A stretch of DNA of 64,000 nt, taken from the NCBI GenBank assembly GCA_947172415.1, contig OX359195.1, forward strand, positions 6,795,501-6,859,500. The letters are read 5' to 3'. The translations under genes were made by a program, and so were the position numbers. Source of the stretch: Chondrosia reniformis (Eukaryota; Porifera; Demospongiae; Chondrillida; Chondrillidae). Under the pieces are notes generated by a model, which had not been told where the DNA came from, made no database searches, and saw nothing but the letters and a program-made list of their open reading frames with translations. Shown here one piece after another: positions 1 through 37,111 of this stretch. Each line of letters begins with the position of its first letter. Position 1 is the stretch's first letter.

Positions 1-432
1 TTAGATTTTTTTTCTAGATAGTTTTATCTTTTTAAAGCATCTTCCTAGACATTGTTTTTGCCAATGTTGAACATTTAGAAGAAGGAGATAGGGTCTTTGG
101 TAATTTGTAGCAATTCACTGAATTATTCACTAGAGCTAAATATATTTTTTTCAGATACATTAGTTTAGCAGAGCAATTACAAGAAGGAATAGTAAAACAG
201 TTTGTTTTGTTTAAGGTGTAACCAATTAGTATCAGCTGAAGAAGGTCTATGGACTGAAACGTTCTGAAATATTTGATTATTTCTCTCTGCTACTAAAAGC
301 TCACTATTCCTTCTTGTCATAGACTCAACGTAGCAATGGATCTATTTTCTATCAATTACTCTGTATATTAACCTGTATGTATGCCTTTAATTCTCTGATA
401 TCAATGGTTGCCATGGTTACCTCTTAATACAG
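1..432. other. left edge, no exon seen
   Basis: AT-rich sequence upstream of the first recognisable exon of paralog A. It reads as intron: a polypyrimidine/AG acceptor ends it at about 432. I see no earlier exon matching the CHPGY-type exon that precedes this position in paralogs B and C, so that exon probably lies outside the window. Confidence 0.4.
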
Positions 433-4970
<4,538 letters not shown>

Positions 4971-5270
4971 CATGTATATATACTGTAACTATAATTATTA
5001 TGCAGCGAAACACCATGCAACATTCATTTCTTCAAAATGTTGTTGAATGTATATATTTTTTCAAGCCAATGAATCTTTCTCTTTACTGCATGAATGGATA
5101 TGACCAGCTGCATACACATTCTACATGTGTGCATATAATATTATACATATCAGAGAGTACATTTACGTATAGAAATTGATATGGCACGAAAATTAAACAT
5201 GGCCTCCCTATTCAATGTAATTTTTATACAAAATGATTTAATATAAATGCAAAAATAGACTAGATAATGT
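4971..5270. other. convergent intergenic gap
   Basis: 300 bp between the stop of paralog A (+) and the stop of PDCL3 (-), holding both 3' UTRs. A copy of dispersed repeat family 2 lies at about 5190-5245. On the minus strand an ATTAAA-type signal lies about 30 bases past the PDCL3 stop. Confidence 0.6.
5190..5245 (+). repeat. dispersed repeat family 2 copy
   Basis: AAACATGGCCTCCCTATTCA followed by an AT-rich tail. It resembles the copy near 63,033 over about 50 bases. Confidence 0.45.
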
Positions 5271-7158
<1,888 letters not shown>

Positions 7159-7215
7159 TTACACTATACGTACGTATTACCCAATAAAATATTCAATCAA
7201 TAAGGGCTGGCGGTT

Positions 7216-8593
7216 CTAGACTGTAATGTCATACTGAACTCCTAGGGTAGATAAAGCTTGATCTAGAATGTCTGCAAAGAGTTGTGTCTCTGCTAGGGGC
7301 ATCCCCTCACTCTCCCTCTGTCCCCCCTCGATGCACCTCCGCACCTCCTCCGCCTCATACATGAGACCCCAGCTGTGATACAAGTTAAACTTTTCGCCAT
7401 TTATTTCCTCTGGAAGCTCGGGGAAAGACAGTTCTCCTTCTGGTGTGATGAGCTTCACGGGTGACCAGCAAGGATAGGGGATCTTAATCATCCCCTTTGT
7501 ACCAACAATGGTGGCTTCTCGCCCACCCTCAAAACCAATTCCCACTGATATCTGAGCAGTACCGTTCGGATACTTGAGATTCAATGCTGCATATTCATCA
7601 GCTCCTGTTTCCATCAGCTTTCCAACAGTTTGGACTGTTTCCGGCTTAATGCCCCCGAAGGCAAGGGAGACCAGTTGAAGTGGATAGACACCAACATCAC
7701 ACAGCGCCCCTCCTCCTAAGACTGGGTTGTACAATCTTTCAACATTCCAACCATCAGTGTTTGGCTTAAAGGAGAAGTCACAACGAACATATCGCACCTC
7801 GCCAATAGCTCTACTAGACAGGAGCTCTCTCAGTTTGATGATAGCTGGGAAAAACCTGGTCCATACAGCCTACATCAAAGAACATCAGAACATGAGATAT
7901 GTAACAACCACAACCATTTTCTGATCTCTAATGAACCAAATGCACATGCATTAATGATATAGCATCATTGACTCTGAATTTACTCTATCCACTCCAGAGT
8001 ATTAGTTCAATGAAGAATACTCATCTCATAGAATTAATAATACATAACTGACATCATCATTGTTATTGTGTATCTATGCTAACATGCAGTTAGACCATTT
8101 GGAATGTAGACAAACTTCCATTTGAGAAAAAAAACAGTATTAAAACCTTTGAGCCATAGACTATGTTGTACCCATCTCAAACATCTACACCATATCATTA
8201 TGGACAGACACTTACTTCCATCAAGAAGACTCCATTCTCTTCTGCTGCCCTGATCAGTGCTGCCGTTTGCTTGCCACTTAACGTCATGGTCTTTTCGCAC
8301 AGAACATGTTTCTTTCCCTTAATCATCATTAATGCACACTTGTAATGCGCTGAATTGATAGTGTTTACGTATACAACGTCTACTTCGGCATCGCTTGCCA
8401 GCTCTTCGTAGGAACCTACTGCTTTTGGTATGTTGAATTTAGCAGCAAATTCCACAGCGCGCTCAAGACTTCTAGCAGCTACCGCCACCACTCTGTGTTT
8501 GTCCCTCGTGTCCTCTGGCAAGGCGCTTAGGGCAAGACCAAACTCGCGTGCCATGATCCCTGCTCCACAGAACCCCCACTTCAACACAGCCAT
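7216..8593 (-). CDS. DHDH: trans-1,2-dihydrobenzene-1,2-diol dehydrogenase-like oxidoreductase
   Basis: Two exons (8593-8216, 7869-7216) give 343 residues; the human protein has 334. Gfo/Idh/MocA family: an N-terminal Rossmann NAD(P)-binding motif (GFCGAGIMAREFG), then VVAVAARS, GSYEELASD and the catalytic-lysine region VLCEKTMT. The C-terminal alpha/beta domain includes FLMEAVWTRFFPA (spanning the splice junction), GGGALCDVGVYPLQ and GTKGMIKIPYPCW. The family oxidises dihydrodiols of aromatic hydrocarbons, or D-xylose, with NADP+. Unusually, the normally conserved proline after Glu-Lys in the EKP motif is threonine here. Start chosen at MAVLKWGFCG because the Rossmann strand begins at once, as in homologs. 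Confidence 0.93.
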
Positions 8594-8917
8594 TTTGAAA
8601 ACAACAATGACCGTTCATTACGTGACTTTTAAAAATCCCCCTTGAGTTAATGGTGGTGGGTCGAAACAATGCTTCATTGAAAATTAATCAAAAAGTACCA
8701 TTTAAAAGATAAGTGTATTATGCCTTGTAGCTGTAAGGAAAGTATAATCTCGCCTAGAGCAATAGCTCTTAATACGAATGGGAGAGTGGTGAATAAAGTA
8801 TACTTTGCAATTAAATAACATGTACACAATAAACAGTTGCAATCCAATTTCTCACAACTTGACCATAAAAGTTACATACATAGCAATACTGGACTAGTTA
8901 TAGTTAAGCAGATATTG
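8594..8917. other. intergenic, UQCRB 3' / DHDH 5'
   Basis: 324 bp between the UQCRB stop and the DHDH start, both on the minus strand. It must hold the UQCRB 3' UTR and the DHDH promoter. I see no further gene or clear motif. Confidence 0.5.
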
Positions 8918-9706
8918 CTACTGATTTTCCCAAGCCTCTCTCTCCTTTTTCTCCTTGTGAACCTGCTTGATGTATGGAGTTAGGTATAGAATATCCTATG
9001 CAGAGTAGAGGCACATTTGAACCAGTAGAAGGCGCACATCAGATCAGTCTACACTATTTAGCATACGTACATACGTACATGTAAGAAAATGTCTGAATTA
9101 GTAAAGTTTAAGGTCCTCAGAGATTTGACTATCCGCACTCCACTGTATGTACATTAGAGATAAGTTCCACTTTTAATCTCATGCAATAAGTTTACTTTGA
9201 CACTTGTGGACAAGTTGACCAACAATCCTCCAATGTGTTTTAGGTTAATGCTTTCTATCAACAAATACGTAGCCTCACCTCTTCTGGTTTTGTCCACTCC
9301 TCTTTTGGTAGAATGGTCTTTTTCAAGCTGCAGTCCATGGCTCTCTTGAGTCTAAACAGTCTCAAGTCCTGTTCCTCTGCCGGTAGCCTACGAATGGCCT
9401 CAGCAACAAGAGGATCTTCTTCCATGTACAAATCTTCTCGCCTTAGCCCTATTGGAGATATATTGCTGTCTTAAACACTTTCAAAAGCATATCTATATAC
9501 TAATTACTAGCACGCCAGTTTGTCCAAGAGTAATAACACTACAAGAACACTCAGTTTGGGAAGAGATAAAATTAGCTCGAAGAACATTTCACTTAGTAAA
9601 CCAATTAACCTATTTTCTGAAATCCAGCTTGTCGTAAAGTCCAAGCTGAAAGGGAGTTCCATATTCGTTGCCCTAAGCTAAGAGCAGTTTTAGCCTGACC
9701 AGCCAT
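8918..9706 (-). CDS. UQCRB: cytochrome b-c1 complex subunit 7 (complex III)
   Basis: Three exons (9706-9610, 9448-9279, 8995-8918) join in phase to 114 residues; the vertebrate protein has about 111. Diagnostic family stretches are AGFQKIGLRREDLY, EAIRRLPAEEQDLRLFR, LKRAMDCSLKKTILPKEEW and the C-terminal YIKQVHKEKKEREAWE. This nuclear-encoded subunit sits on the matrix side of the mitochondrial bc1 complex, contacts cytochrome b and supports ubiquinone-site function and assembly. The gene is divergent from SCRIB, with 259 bp between their start codons, which suggests a shared promoter region. Confidence 0.95.
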
Positions 9707-29123
<19,417 letters not shown>

Positions 29124-29921
29124 CTAAGTGAGTACTAGTTGAACACTATAAAACTGGCACTTTCTCACTCCACACCTATTTCCTACTACTGTGACAGAGA
29201 ACGTAAACTACTGTTTACTGTTTCAATACTAGTCACTGTCTTTCTGTAATTCAATTGGTCACTTTGGTTGGGTGATAACATAATTTAAATATTTTGGTTG
29301 TCATGGAAGCAATAATTGACCAACAGTTTCAATGTTTAATTCTTTTCCTTTTTTTCTTTCAGGCAATGTAACTCAATCATCTGCATGCTTCTATTGAACA
29401 CAAATGCACATCATGTTAAGTTATGATTGTAATAAAATACTTTATTTTAGATAAACAAAAGTTCAACTTGATTACAAATATTTTTGTTGTTTAGTGTATA
29501 TGTAAATTTTTATGTTTTTTTGTCATAATGTCCATGCATACCATATTTGGAAACTGGAGCATGTGTAAAGTCTCATCATCATTTATTCAACAACTACAGT
29601 ACGTACGTAGGCAAGTTGCAGGATGTTACCACTGATATGTACATGCTAAGTCAGACACATATATAGTGATAACTGTGCTAATCACACTTGGATTACACGT
29701 GTCAGTTAAAAGATATGTAATTAAGTATATAACTGCATGCATGGTGTTCTCCATTCAATTCCAATCAAAAAGTTTTGTAACATAGATTCTCTATAATCTA
29801 TGATACCATTAACAAAGCAATCAAATGTACACACGTACGTATATATATTTGTACATATTTATAAAATAAACAAAACAGGCCAATATTAATAGTGGAAGCA
29901 TAAGAATATATATTTAGAGAC
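29124..29921. other. convergent intergenic region SCRIB / paralog B
   Basis: 798 bp of AT-rich sequence holding both 3' UTRs. A canonical AATAAA on the plus strand at 29431-29436 is the likely SCRIB polyadenylation signal. No gene is seen. Confidence 0.6.
29431..29436 (+). promoter_or_regulatory. SCRIB polyadenylation signal
   Basis: AATAAA 308 bases after the SCRIB stop codon, followed by a T-rich stretch (TACTTTATTTTAG). Confidence 0.55.
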
Positions 29922-32900
29922 TCAGTCATCAGTAAAGAGTAATTCATTTCTGTACTGTTCTACATCAGCTACATTAACATTTTCATTTAAGTGTACATTT
30001 GTCTCTGATGCCTCATTCTTGACGTAGAATACAGACATTGGAACAGCTGTATCCTCTTGATCTTCGGGTTTCTGATCAGCAATAAATTTCATTATCTTCT
30101 CACAACATGAGATGAATGGCCCCAAGAATACTAAGATCCTTTCCTTGTATTTATTACTCAAACTGTGATGGCTGCAGGAGAGAATAAATAAAATAAAATA
30201 AAATAAAATCTAATCATAACATTCATATTGGAAAATAATGCAGATACCAAATGAATAACAATCTAATACAAATACATATACGAACATTGCCATTCAGCGC
30301 AATTGATTGAGGAGCCTCTTTAAAAAACAGAAATAAATAAGCTACGTAGATTAAATACGTAAATCAAGTTCAGAAGTTACATATAATATAACCTAGGGCA
30401 TAGCAGCCCACAATTCAAAAACAATAGGGCACAAGAAAAAATGAATTAACAGGTAATTTGAAGTCCTTGGCATCATAGTGAGATTGTAAGACTAAGGAAA
30501 CTACATTAAGTACATATGTATACACTTACTATATATACTTTAATATGAGATACAGAGTCATAGGAATAGCATAAATAAAAGGTAGAAGAGCAAAGACTCC
30601 AGCAAGGCCATTGGGGAAATAGGGGTCGCTTGGCTGCAGGATTGCGACAGTTACCAGAAAGAGATCCAACAAAATTAGAGACTCTATAAAGTTAATCCAG
30701 CTCTTTTCATAAGGCTTAGCAATGCAGTGGACTATAAGCATTATTACTTCAAACAATGCCATGGCCAGCTATATAAAACAGCAAAATTCACATACATAAA
30801 TTATAAATATGTGATATTCAGTAAACTGAAGTACAACCAATCAAAAAACTGACCACTCTAGTTGGAGGGAGTAGGAAGGGAATCCATAGGGCAAAAAGTA
30901 TGAAATAGATTCGTCTTGCCAGATCCCACGCAGCGTACCACCTAAACTTGGCTTTTAAACCATCTGACAGGGCATCACTAAAGTGCTTTGTTTTCTAAAA
31001 TGGATAAATATTATACACATAATATGGTACAGGAACTATCAGCACAAAAAGTATAAACATCACCAGATGCAGCATACAAATTTATGTATCTATATGAAAA
31101 CTTACTGAAAACGTCTTTAGTGTGATCACAGTGAGTAGGATCGGGACAGGAATTACAAGAATAACTAATAGTAGAAGTGCGATCACCAAGAACACAACAT
31201 AAGGGGCTTCAAAGCAGGGGAGTCCGGTAAACCGGCTTCTCTGCACATAGACAGAATGAAATATAGCATTATGATTACAGTGATGGCTTTCTATTGAAAT
31301 CAACATGCATTACTGAAACCTACCCATATATTTCCACCGTTCTGCCGATCAGCTACACGAACACAGGTTAACAGGATCACTGTATTGTCAGTGACATATT
31401 TGTAGACAAAGAGTGAAATCAGAGTAATTCCAGCCAAGGTGGAGTGATTAGCAAGACGAGGGATACAGTAGGTACTGAAACGAGACAACATAGTTCAGTG
31501 AATGAATAGTGATGGATGGATGGATGGATGGATGGATGGATGGATGGATGGATGGATGGATGGATGGATGGATGGATGGATGGATGGATGGATGGATGGA
31601 TGGATGGATGGATGGATGGATGGATGGATGGATGGATGGATGGATGGATGGATGGATGGATGGATGGATGGATGGATGGATGGATGGATGGATGGATGGA
31701 TGGATGGACGGTTGGATGATGGTTGATTTGTGAGTGAGCACGAAGATGAATAAATGAGAGACAACACAGAATTGAACCAACCTTCTTACAAAGACGATAA
31801 CTGTGACTGCAGCTATGACAGATGGTATGAAGCCAAACATAGTCATTGTCAGTACTGATACCTCGATACCCATACAAATAGGGAAAGGCAAGCTTGTTCC
31901 CAAAAGGTTGGTAATAACAGTGAACTGAGGAAGACAAACAGATAAATAAATGATCATGCTACATGCAATACATAATGTTACTTCATCTTACAAATTCTGA
32001 GTCAAACTCTAAGAAAGAACTTCCTCTATACACCAAACCAATAACCTGGGTATATACATAATTGCATAATCATTTCAATACACTTAAATTTGATTGGCTT
32101 ATTCAACCTGTGCAAATAGGAGGAATCCTCTTAATTCATTGGGCACTCCAATGTTAAAGTACAAAACAAGAATACAGAATCCAACTGTAGCTATGCCTAT
32201 ATAACAAGAAGAAAAGAGGGAGCTATGTAATTACACAAAAACCTGTTCAGAGGATGATTTCCAGTGATTATTTGCAATTCAAAAAAGAATACATAATAAC
32301 AATTAGGGATTTACATATGCATGTATGCATATATAAATTTAGATAATTCTTACAAATTATAGCAAATAAAATGATTCCTCCAATTGATGTCGCCTCAGGA
32401 CACTGTAAGCACTTCCTTAGGTCCATTGTAATGGCATAACCATTGTCCACGTCACAGGAGCCACAAAGATCACCTCAAGTGGTGGAAAACATTCATACAG
32501 TCACACGCTGCACAAGAGAAAGTGCATCAGAAATGCCCTAACCAACTCTGCCTACAGCACACTGCTTTTCCTGCTGATCGAACTGTACCAGGCAACCAGA
32601 TTGACCCGCAGCAGTGGTGCAATTCAAGTGGAATAACGAGACATAACCAAATGTTATATCCTCAGTATTGTCAGCTATCACAGCCACTATACCTTCCTAA
32701 GAAAATGTAGAAAAGTACAAACAAGAATATATAGAGAAGCACACTCAGCTATATATAAGCTTGTGCTAACTCATTTTTAGGTCTTAAACTACACTTTAAT
32801 CAACTTATGTTTAGCCTATTAAGCCTTTTCTCAGCTTCGTATGACAAATGGTGGCTTAGATAAATGTTACAGACAAGTAAGAGAAGTGTGAGAAACTGAA

Positions 32901-35900
32901 TAGAAGGAGGAAGATGTAGGGCAATGGAAGAGCATATAATAAACTAGATGCTTTTGCTGTGTAACAGCAGCAGAGGGGGTCTAATAATAAACAGAGGGTT
33001 TATTTTTCAGACCAATAGAGGAATACTTACTGGGACATAGAAATATCTGTTGTCACAGCGAACAATCTCATAAAGCTCCTCATTACGACAGACACATTGA
33101 GTTAGAGCAGCATCATATCTGTATCCAGGGTGACACTGTTTGACTTCCAATTTAATAGTTTGAATAATTGGCTAGAGTTGGAAGATAAACCACACATTGT
33201 ACGGCTACATGTATTAGGCAAGATTACTGACCTGAGTAGGAATGCTGAAGGATATGGTGGCATTGACTCTTTCCACGCATGGCTGAGAGGTGATATTAAG
33301 ACACGCCCTCTGAAGTTCATCAGCTAGTTCATCATGTATAGTAAGTTCGTAGAATTGAGATTCTGTCCCTACAAAGCCAGCCTGACCAGTGTATCATAAT
33401 AATAACATATAAATTATCAGCTTCATTCAATGACTATATTACATGAATTACATAGAGACCTGGATATTGCAATGTAATGTCATGACTTTATAGATATTCT
33501 AATGTTCCAATTGCAGACATTTAATTATGACACACAAGAGTAGCATGCAATGTGAGTCAAGTATGGTTTAACTGGTACACTTAGGTGGTTGAATTACAAC
33601 TTAGTCTTCGTCAGCTGTGTAAATCAGAAACAAGTAATAAAAAGCTTCACTTTACCTCTAAATCTTGTGTTTCAGAGTCATCATTGACAACCTCCACTAG
33701 ATAAGCAGAACTGCTGACCTGGTGAAATTCATCAGTGCTATTTAACCTGAATGACACCCTTTCTCCCAGTGCTATATCAGCAGGTTCTATGACATTCTAC
33801 AAGTACGTACAGAACATCTATATTAGTCACACGTAAATGAAGCATCTAAGTATCTCCTTACTTCTCCAACTACAGAGAGGCTTTGGGTATCTGAAGCCAG
33901 GAGCTGTGAGATAGCAACAGAGTCATTGAGTCGCTTGCCTTCAGAATCTCTACAGTCATACAAAATTAACTATATTGTTATTTTATACTTACTCCAAATC
34001 ACCTAATAATGTATATAAAGTCTTCCCCATATGACAGCCATTTTCCAAGGACAGAATAGCTTACATATTATATCTCAATAGTACATGCAGGTAACAGTTG
34101 TTAAACTACAGTGATACATATATTATTATTATTATTATTATTAGAGTGCCCATGCATACAATAAATGTATAAAAAGCAAACCAAAAGTGGATAAGGGGCA
34201 CAGGGCTATACCTGGACATGTATATAATGCTTACAAAAACTTGAATGGTGAGCCAACAAAATTGAAGATGTTGTATGGGATATTATCATTTTCTGAAGAA
34301 TCAACACCAGTAAATCTACAATCTTTGAAGTCCGTGCTAAAAATAGCATCTCCTCCATCAGCAGCTGCATTTCCCTGAAATGTGGCATTAATTATCTGGA
34401 GAACACATTAACATTTAGCAAACCAACTTATATACTCTTAAATGAATAGAATGGCTAGAGATTATAAATTATATATAGTTCAGATACTATGATATGTACA
34501 TGTATGTATATGTACCTACCCAATCAATAGGGGGGAGGTCAACTTGATTCATACTGGGAAGATACTGTAAAAAACATTGACGATTCTGTGAGGGAAAATT
34601 GACATTTAATGCTGATTTTGTGGCATAAATGGCTCCTCCAAGATTTATAGCATTATTCTTCAAAAATACCATCTGAGATGTATTGTTACAAAATATCTGT
34701 CCGTTAGAAAAGGAATTTAAAGCATAAAAACATACAATAAACAAACACTGTATTTATTTAATACTGTAATTATAAGATTACTAGAAAAAGGTCACATTTA
34801 ATGAAAATATTTAATTTACTAACCACTGCTCTATTCAATAATCGAAGTCCTCCTCCATTTATAGCTGTGTTACTGATGAAATCTAAATCTCCTCTAGTCC
34901 TTATAACACCCTGAGATATCTCAATTCCACCACCAAAATTTCCTTCAAACTTCACATTATAAAGTGAGATTACTGATCTGTAACCATATAAAGCTGGAAC
35001 ATCATCCAAGCTACCAATCCTTTGGTTCTCAAGAAAGTTGCTGAACAGAACAGTGAGATAGTGAAGACCGCATTAAACCAATAATTATTAAAATCAACAT
35101 TTATAGTGCAAAATATATACACACGCATACGTTATCCACAATGTGATAACTATATACCCCATGTAAGGTGACTTAGGTCTCACCAATTATTGAGGGATAT
35201 CCTTGCTCCTGACCCTGTAATTGGTCCAAGATACAATGCCGTCATTGCAGTTGCATCAGCATCAGCCATGTTACTCTGGAAATAGCAGTTTTCCAAGTTT
35301 ACTACTTGTCTCACTAGTGTGAAACAACTAAAACCTCCACCAGTACCAGCCCTATTCCTTTTAAATGTAACGTTTTTCATATTAATATTGTTTGGAGAAG
35401 GACTGTCAGGAGCCGATACATCAAACAAGTCTGATCTTCCTGATTGGTAATGGATCCCTCCCCCTAAACAGTTGATAGTCACACATTCATTTTCTTCAAA
35501 AATGCAATCTTCAATATCGAGAACACCGTTTGCAGTTTGATCTGTCAGAGAGTATGCTAAGCCGCCGGCTGAAATTTCTGCACGATTTCCTATAAACTCA
35601 CAGCTAAAAATGCATACACGACTGTCCTCCGCGTTAACTAGTCTTATAGCAATTCCACCTCCGCGACCGAACGGTTGCAACCTCAATGGTAGCGTCTCGT
35701 TAACAAGGTTGGGACGGGCTGTATTGTTATAAAATCTGTTGTTTTCAATATAAAGGCTGACGTTATACCCAAAAACTGTTATCCCACCTGCAGTAGCAGC
35801 ATTAGAATCAAAGAAAAAATTCCGGGTAAATAAGAAGCTGCACTCGGAATTGTTATGAGCTACGTCCAGTTGCGTCAAACTATTAAAACGGAATATATTG

Positions 35901-36526
35901 TTGATTACATACAGAGTTTCTATTTCGCCAAGCAACATGGGAGATGCAGTATTACCCTCAAAGACACAGTTTTCGGTTATAAATTCGGTGGTTTGGGTAG
36001 CAAAGATGTTAGATGCAAAAGGCCCGCACCTTGTAAACGTTATGCTCGTAATCCTTAGGAAGTTACTCTTCGAAAAAAACAGGTTGTCAAATACACATAC
36101 AGTATCGTTAAATGGGAACTTTGAACAAGTTAGGAATGTCCTTGAGACGTTTAACCCACTGATTTGGATCCAGTTTGAACTGTTGAAAGTAATTGCGTAT
36201 TCTAACTGATGTATTCCTGGTAGTAGAATTATTTCTAAGGAAGATACTTCCACCATAAGTTTATTAGCTGTGGAATTGCTTGTTGAAAAGTTTCGCAAAG
36301 CATAGTTAAGAGTTTTGCAGGGATTGTCTTCATTTCCGCACGATTCGTTGTTGCTAGCATTTGCATCCACGTAAACTTTTGAAGAGAAATTGTGCTCCCT
36401 GAATTGCCTACTAAGATTGATATAACTGCCCTTTAATTGATCACATCCTTCAAGAGCCTCAGTAGAAAAAAACAATACTATAGAGGAAACCACGAAAACG
36501 TAGACACTCCTCTTGACTGTCTCCAT
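29922..36526 (-). CDS. beta-helix ectodomain/multipass membrane receptor-like protein, paralog B
   Basis: Eighteen exons from 36526 to 29922 sum to 3,894 nt, or 1,297 residues. A signal peptide ([20 protein letters not shown]) is followed by a parallel beta-helix entry motif (VYVDAN ... NPCKTLNYA). A long ectodomain follows with recurring glycine-turn rungs ([35 protein letters not shown]) and many N-x-S/T sites. A Cys-rich juxtamembrane region (CHPGYRY ... CVCRNEE ... GDLCGSC; about 760-880) precedes eight or so hydrophobic segments to about residue 1214. Signatures there are [33 protein letters not shown] and [10 protein letters not shown]. The cytoplasmic tail is acidic and unlike the tails of A and C. 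Exon 1 is one 1.3-kb block where paralog C has an intron. Function is unknown to me. Confidence 0.85.
31511..31707 (+). repeat. (GGAT)n microsatellite in an intron of paralog B
   Basis: About 49 uninterrupted GGAT units (ATCC on the transcribed sense strand), lying in the intron between the exons ending near 31782 and starting near 31474. All frames are open (Met-Asp-Gly-Trp or Ile-His-Pro-Ser), but this is not coding. Confidence 0.97.
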
Positions 36527-37111
36527 TTTTGACCATACCCACCCACTCGCGTGATATAACCATGTACTTAACCGGTCATACAAATCACATTATGACAACA
36601 CACACTTGCTAGTATAATACATGTACTAGTCAAGAAGGCCAACATCCATTTATACGAATCAATTAATAAATTGGTCATTTAAATCTATACAGTAGATCTA
36701 TATAATGCTAGTGTATAACTATATATATCACCCCCGCTTCTTTTCTTTAACACCCTAAAAGTGCCTTTTTACTCTATCATATCCTAGTAAACAAATCACT
36801 AATCTTATTTATGATATGTATTTAAAGCACAAATCCCTTAGCTAATTATCTATCACGGAATTTTTATAGAGCATGCACGTCCCCACCTCTCACCCACCCT
36901 ATATACGTAGATATACCTAGCTGTCAATTCCAGAAGAGCAATAAACTTCCAAGTACTATTTATCATGACTTTCCTTTGTAATGTGACTTATATACAAAAC
37001 CTGAACTGGTTGGGCCATCCTTATTAATCTTACTCTTTGTATATATATGGCATGTCACAATAATAAACAATCATTATGTACGTATGGTGCCTTGCTGAAA
37101 TAAACATGTAA
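36527..37111. other. intergenic, paralog B promoter / SRCR 3' end
   Basis: 585 bp of AT-rich sequence between the stop of the SRCR gene and the start of paralog B, both minus strand. It should contain the paralog B promoter. No specific motif is assigned. Confidence 0.5.

Noticed and set aside
31502-31957. Met-Asp-Gly-Trp and Ile-His-Pro-Ser repeat ORFs
   Set aside because: Open frames of the (GGAT)n tract. The real exon is 31782-31924, and the repeat lies in the intron after it.
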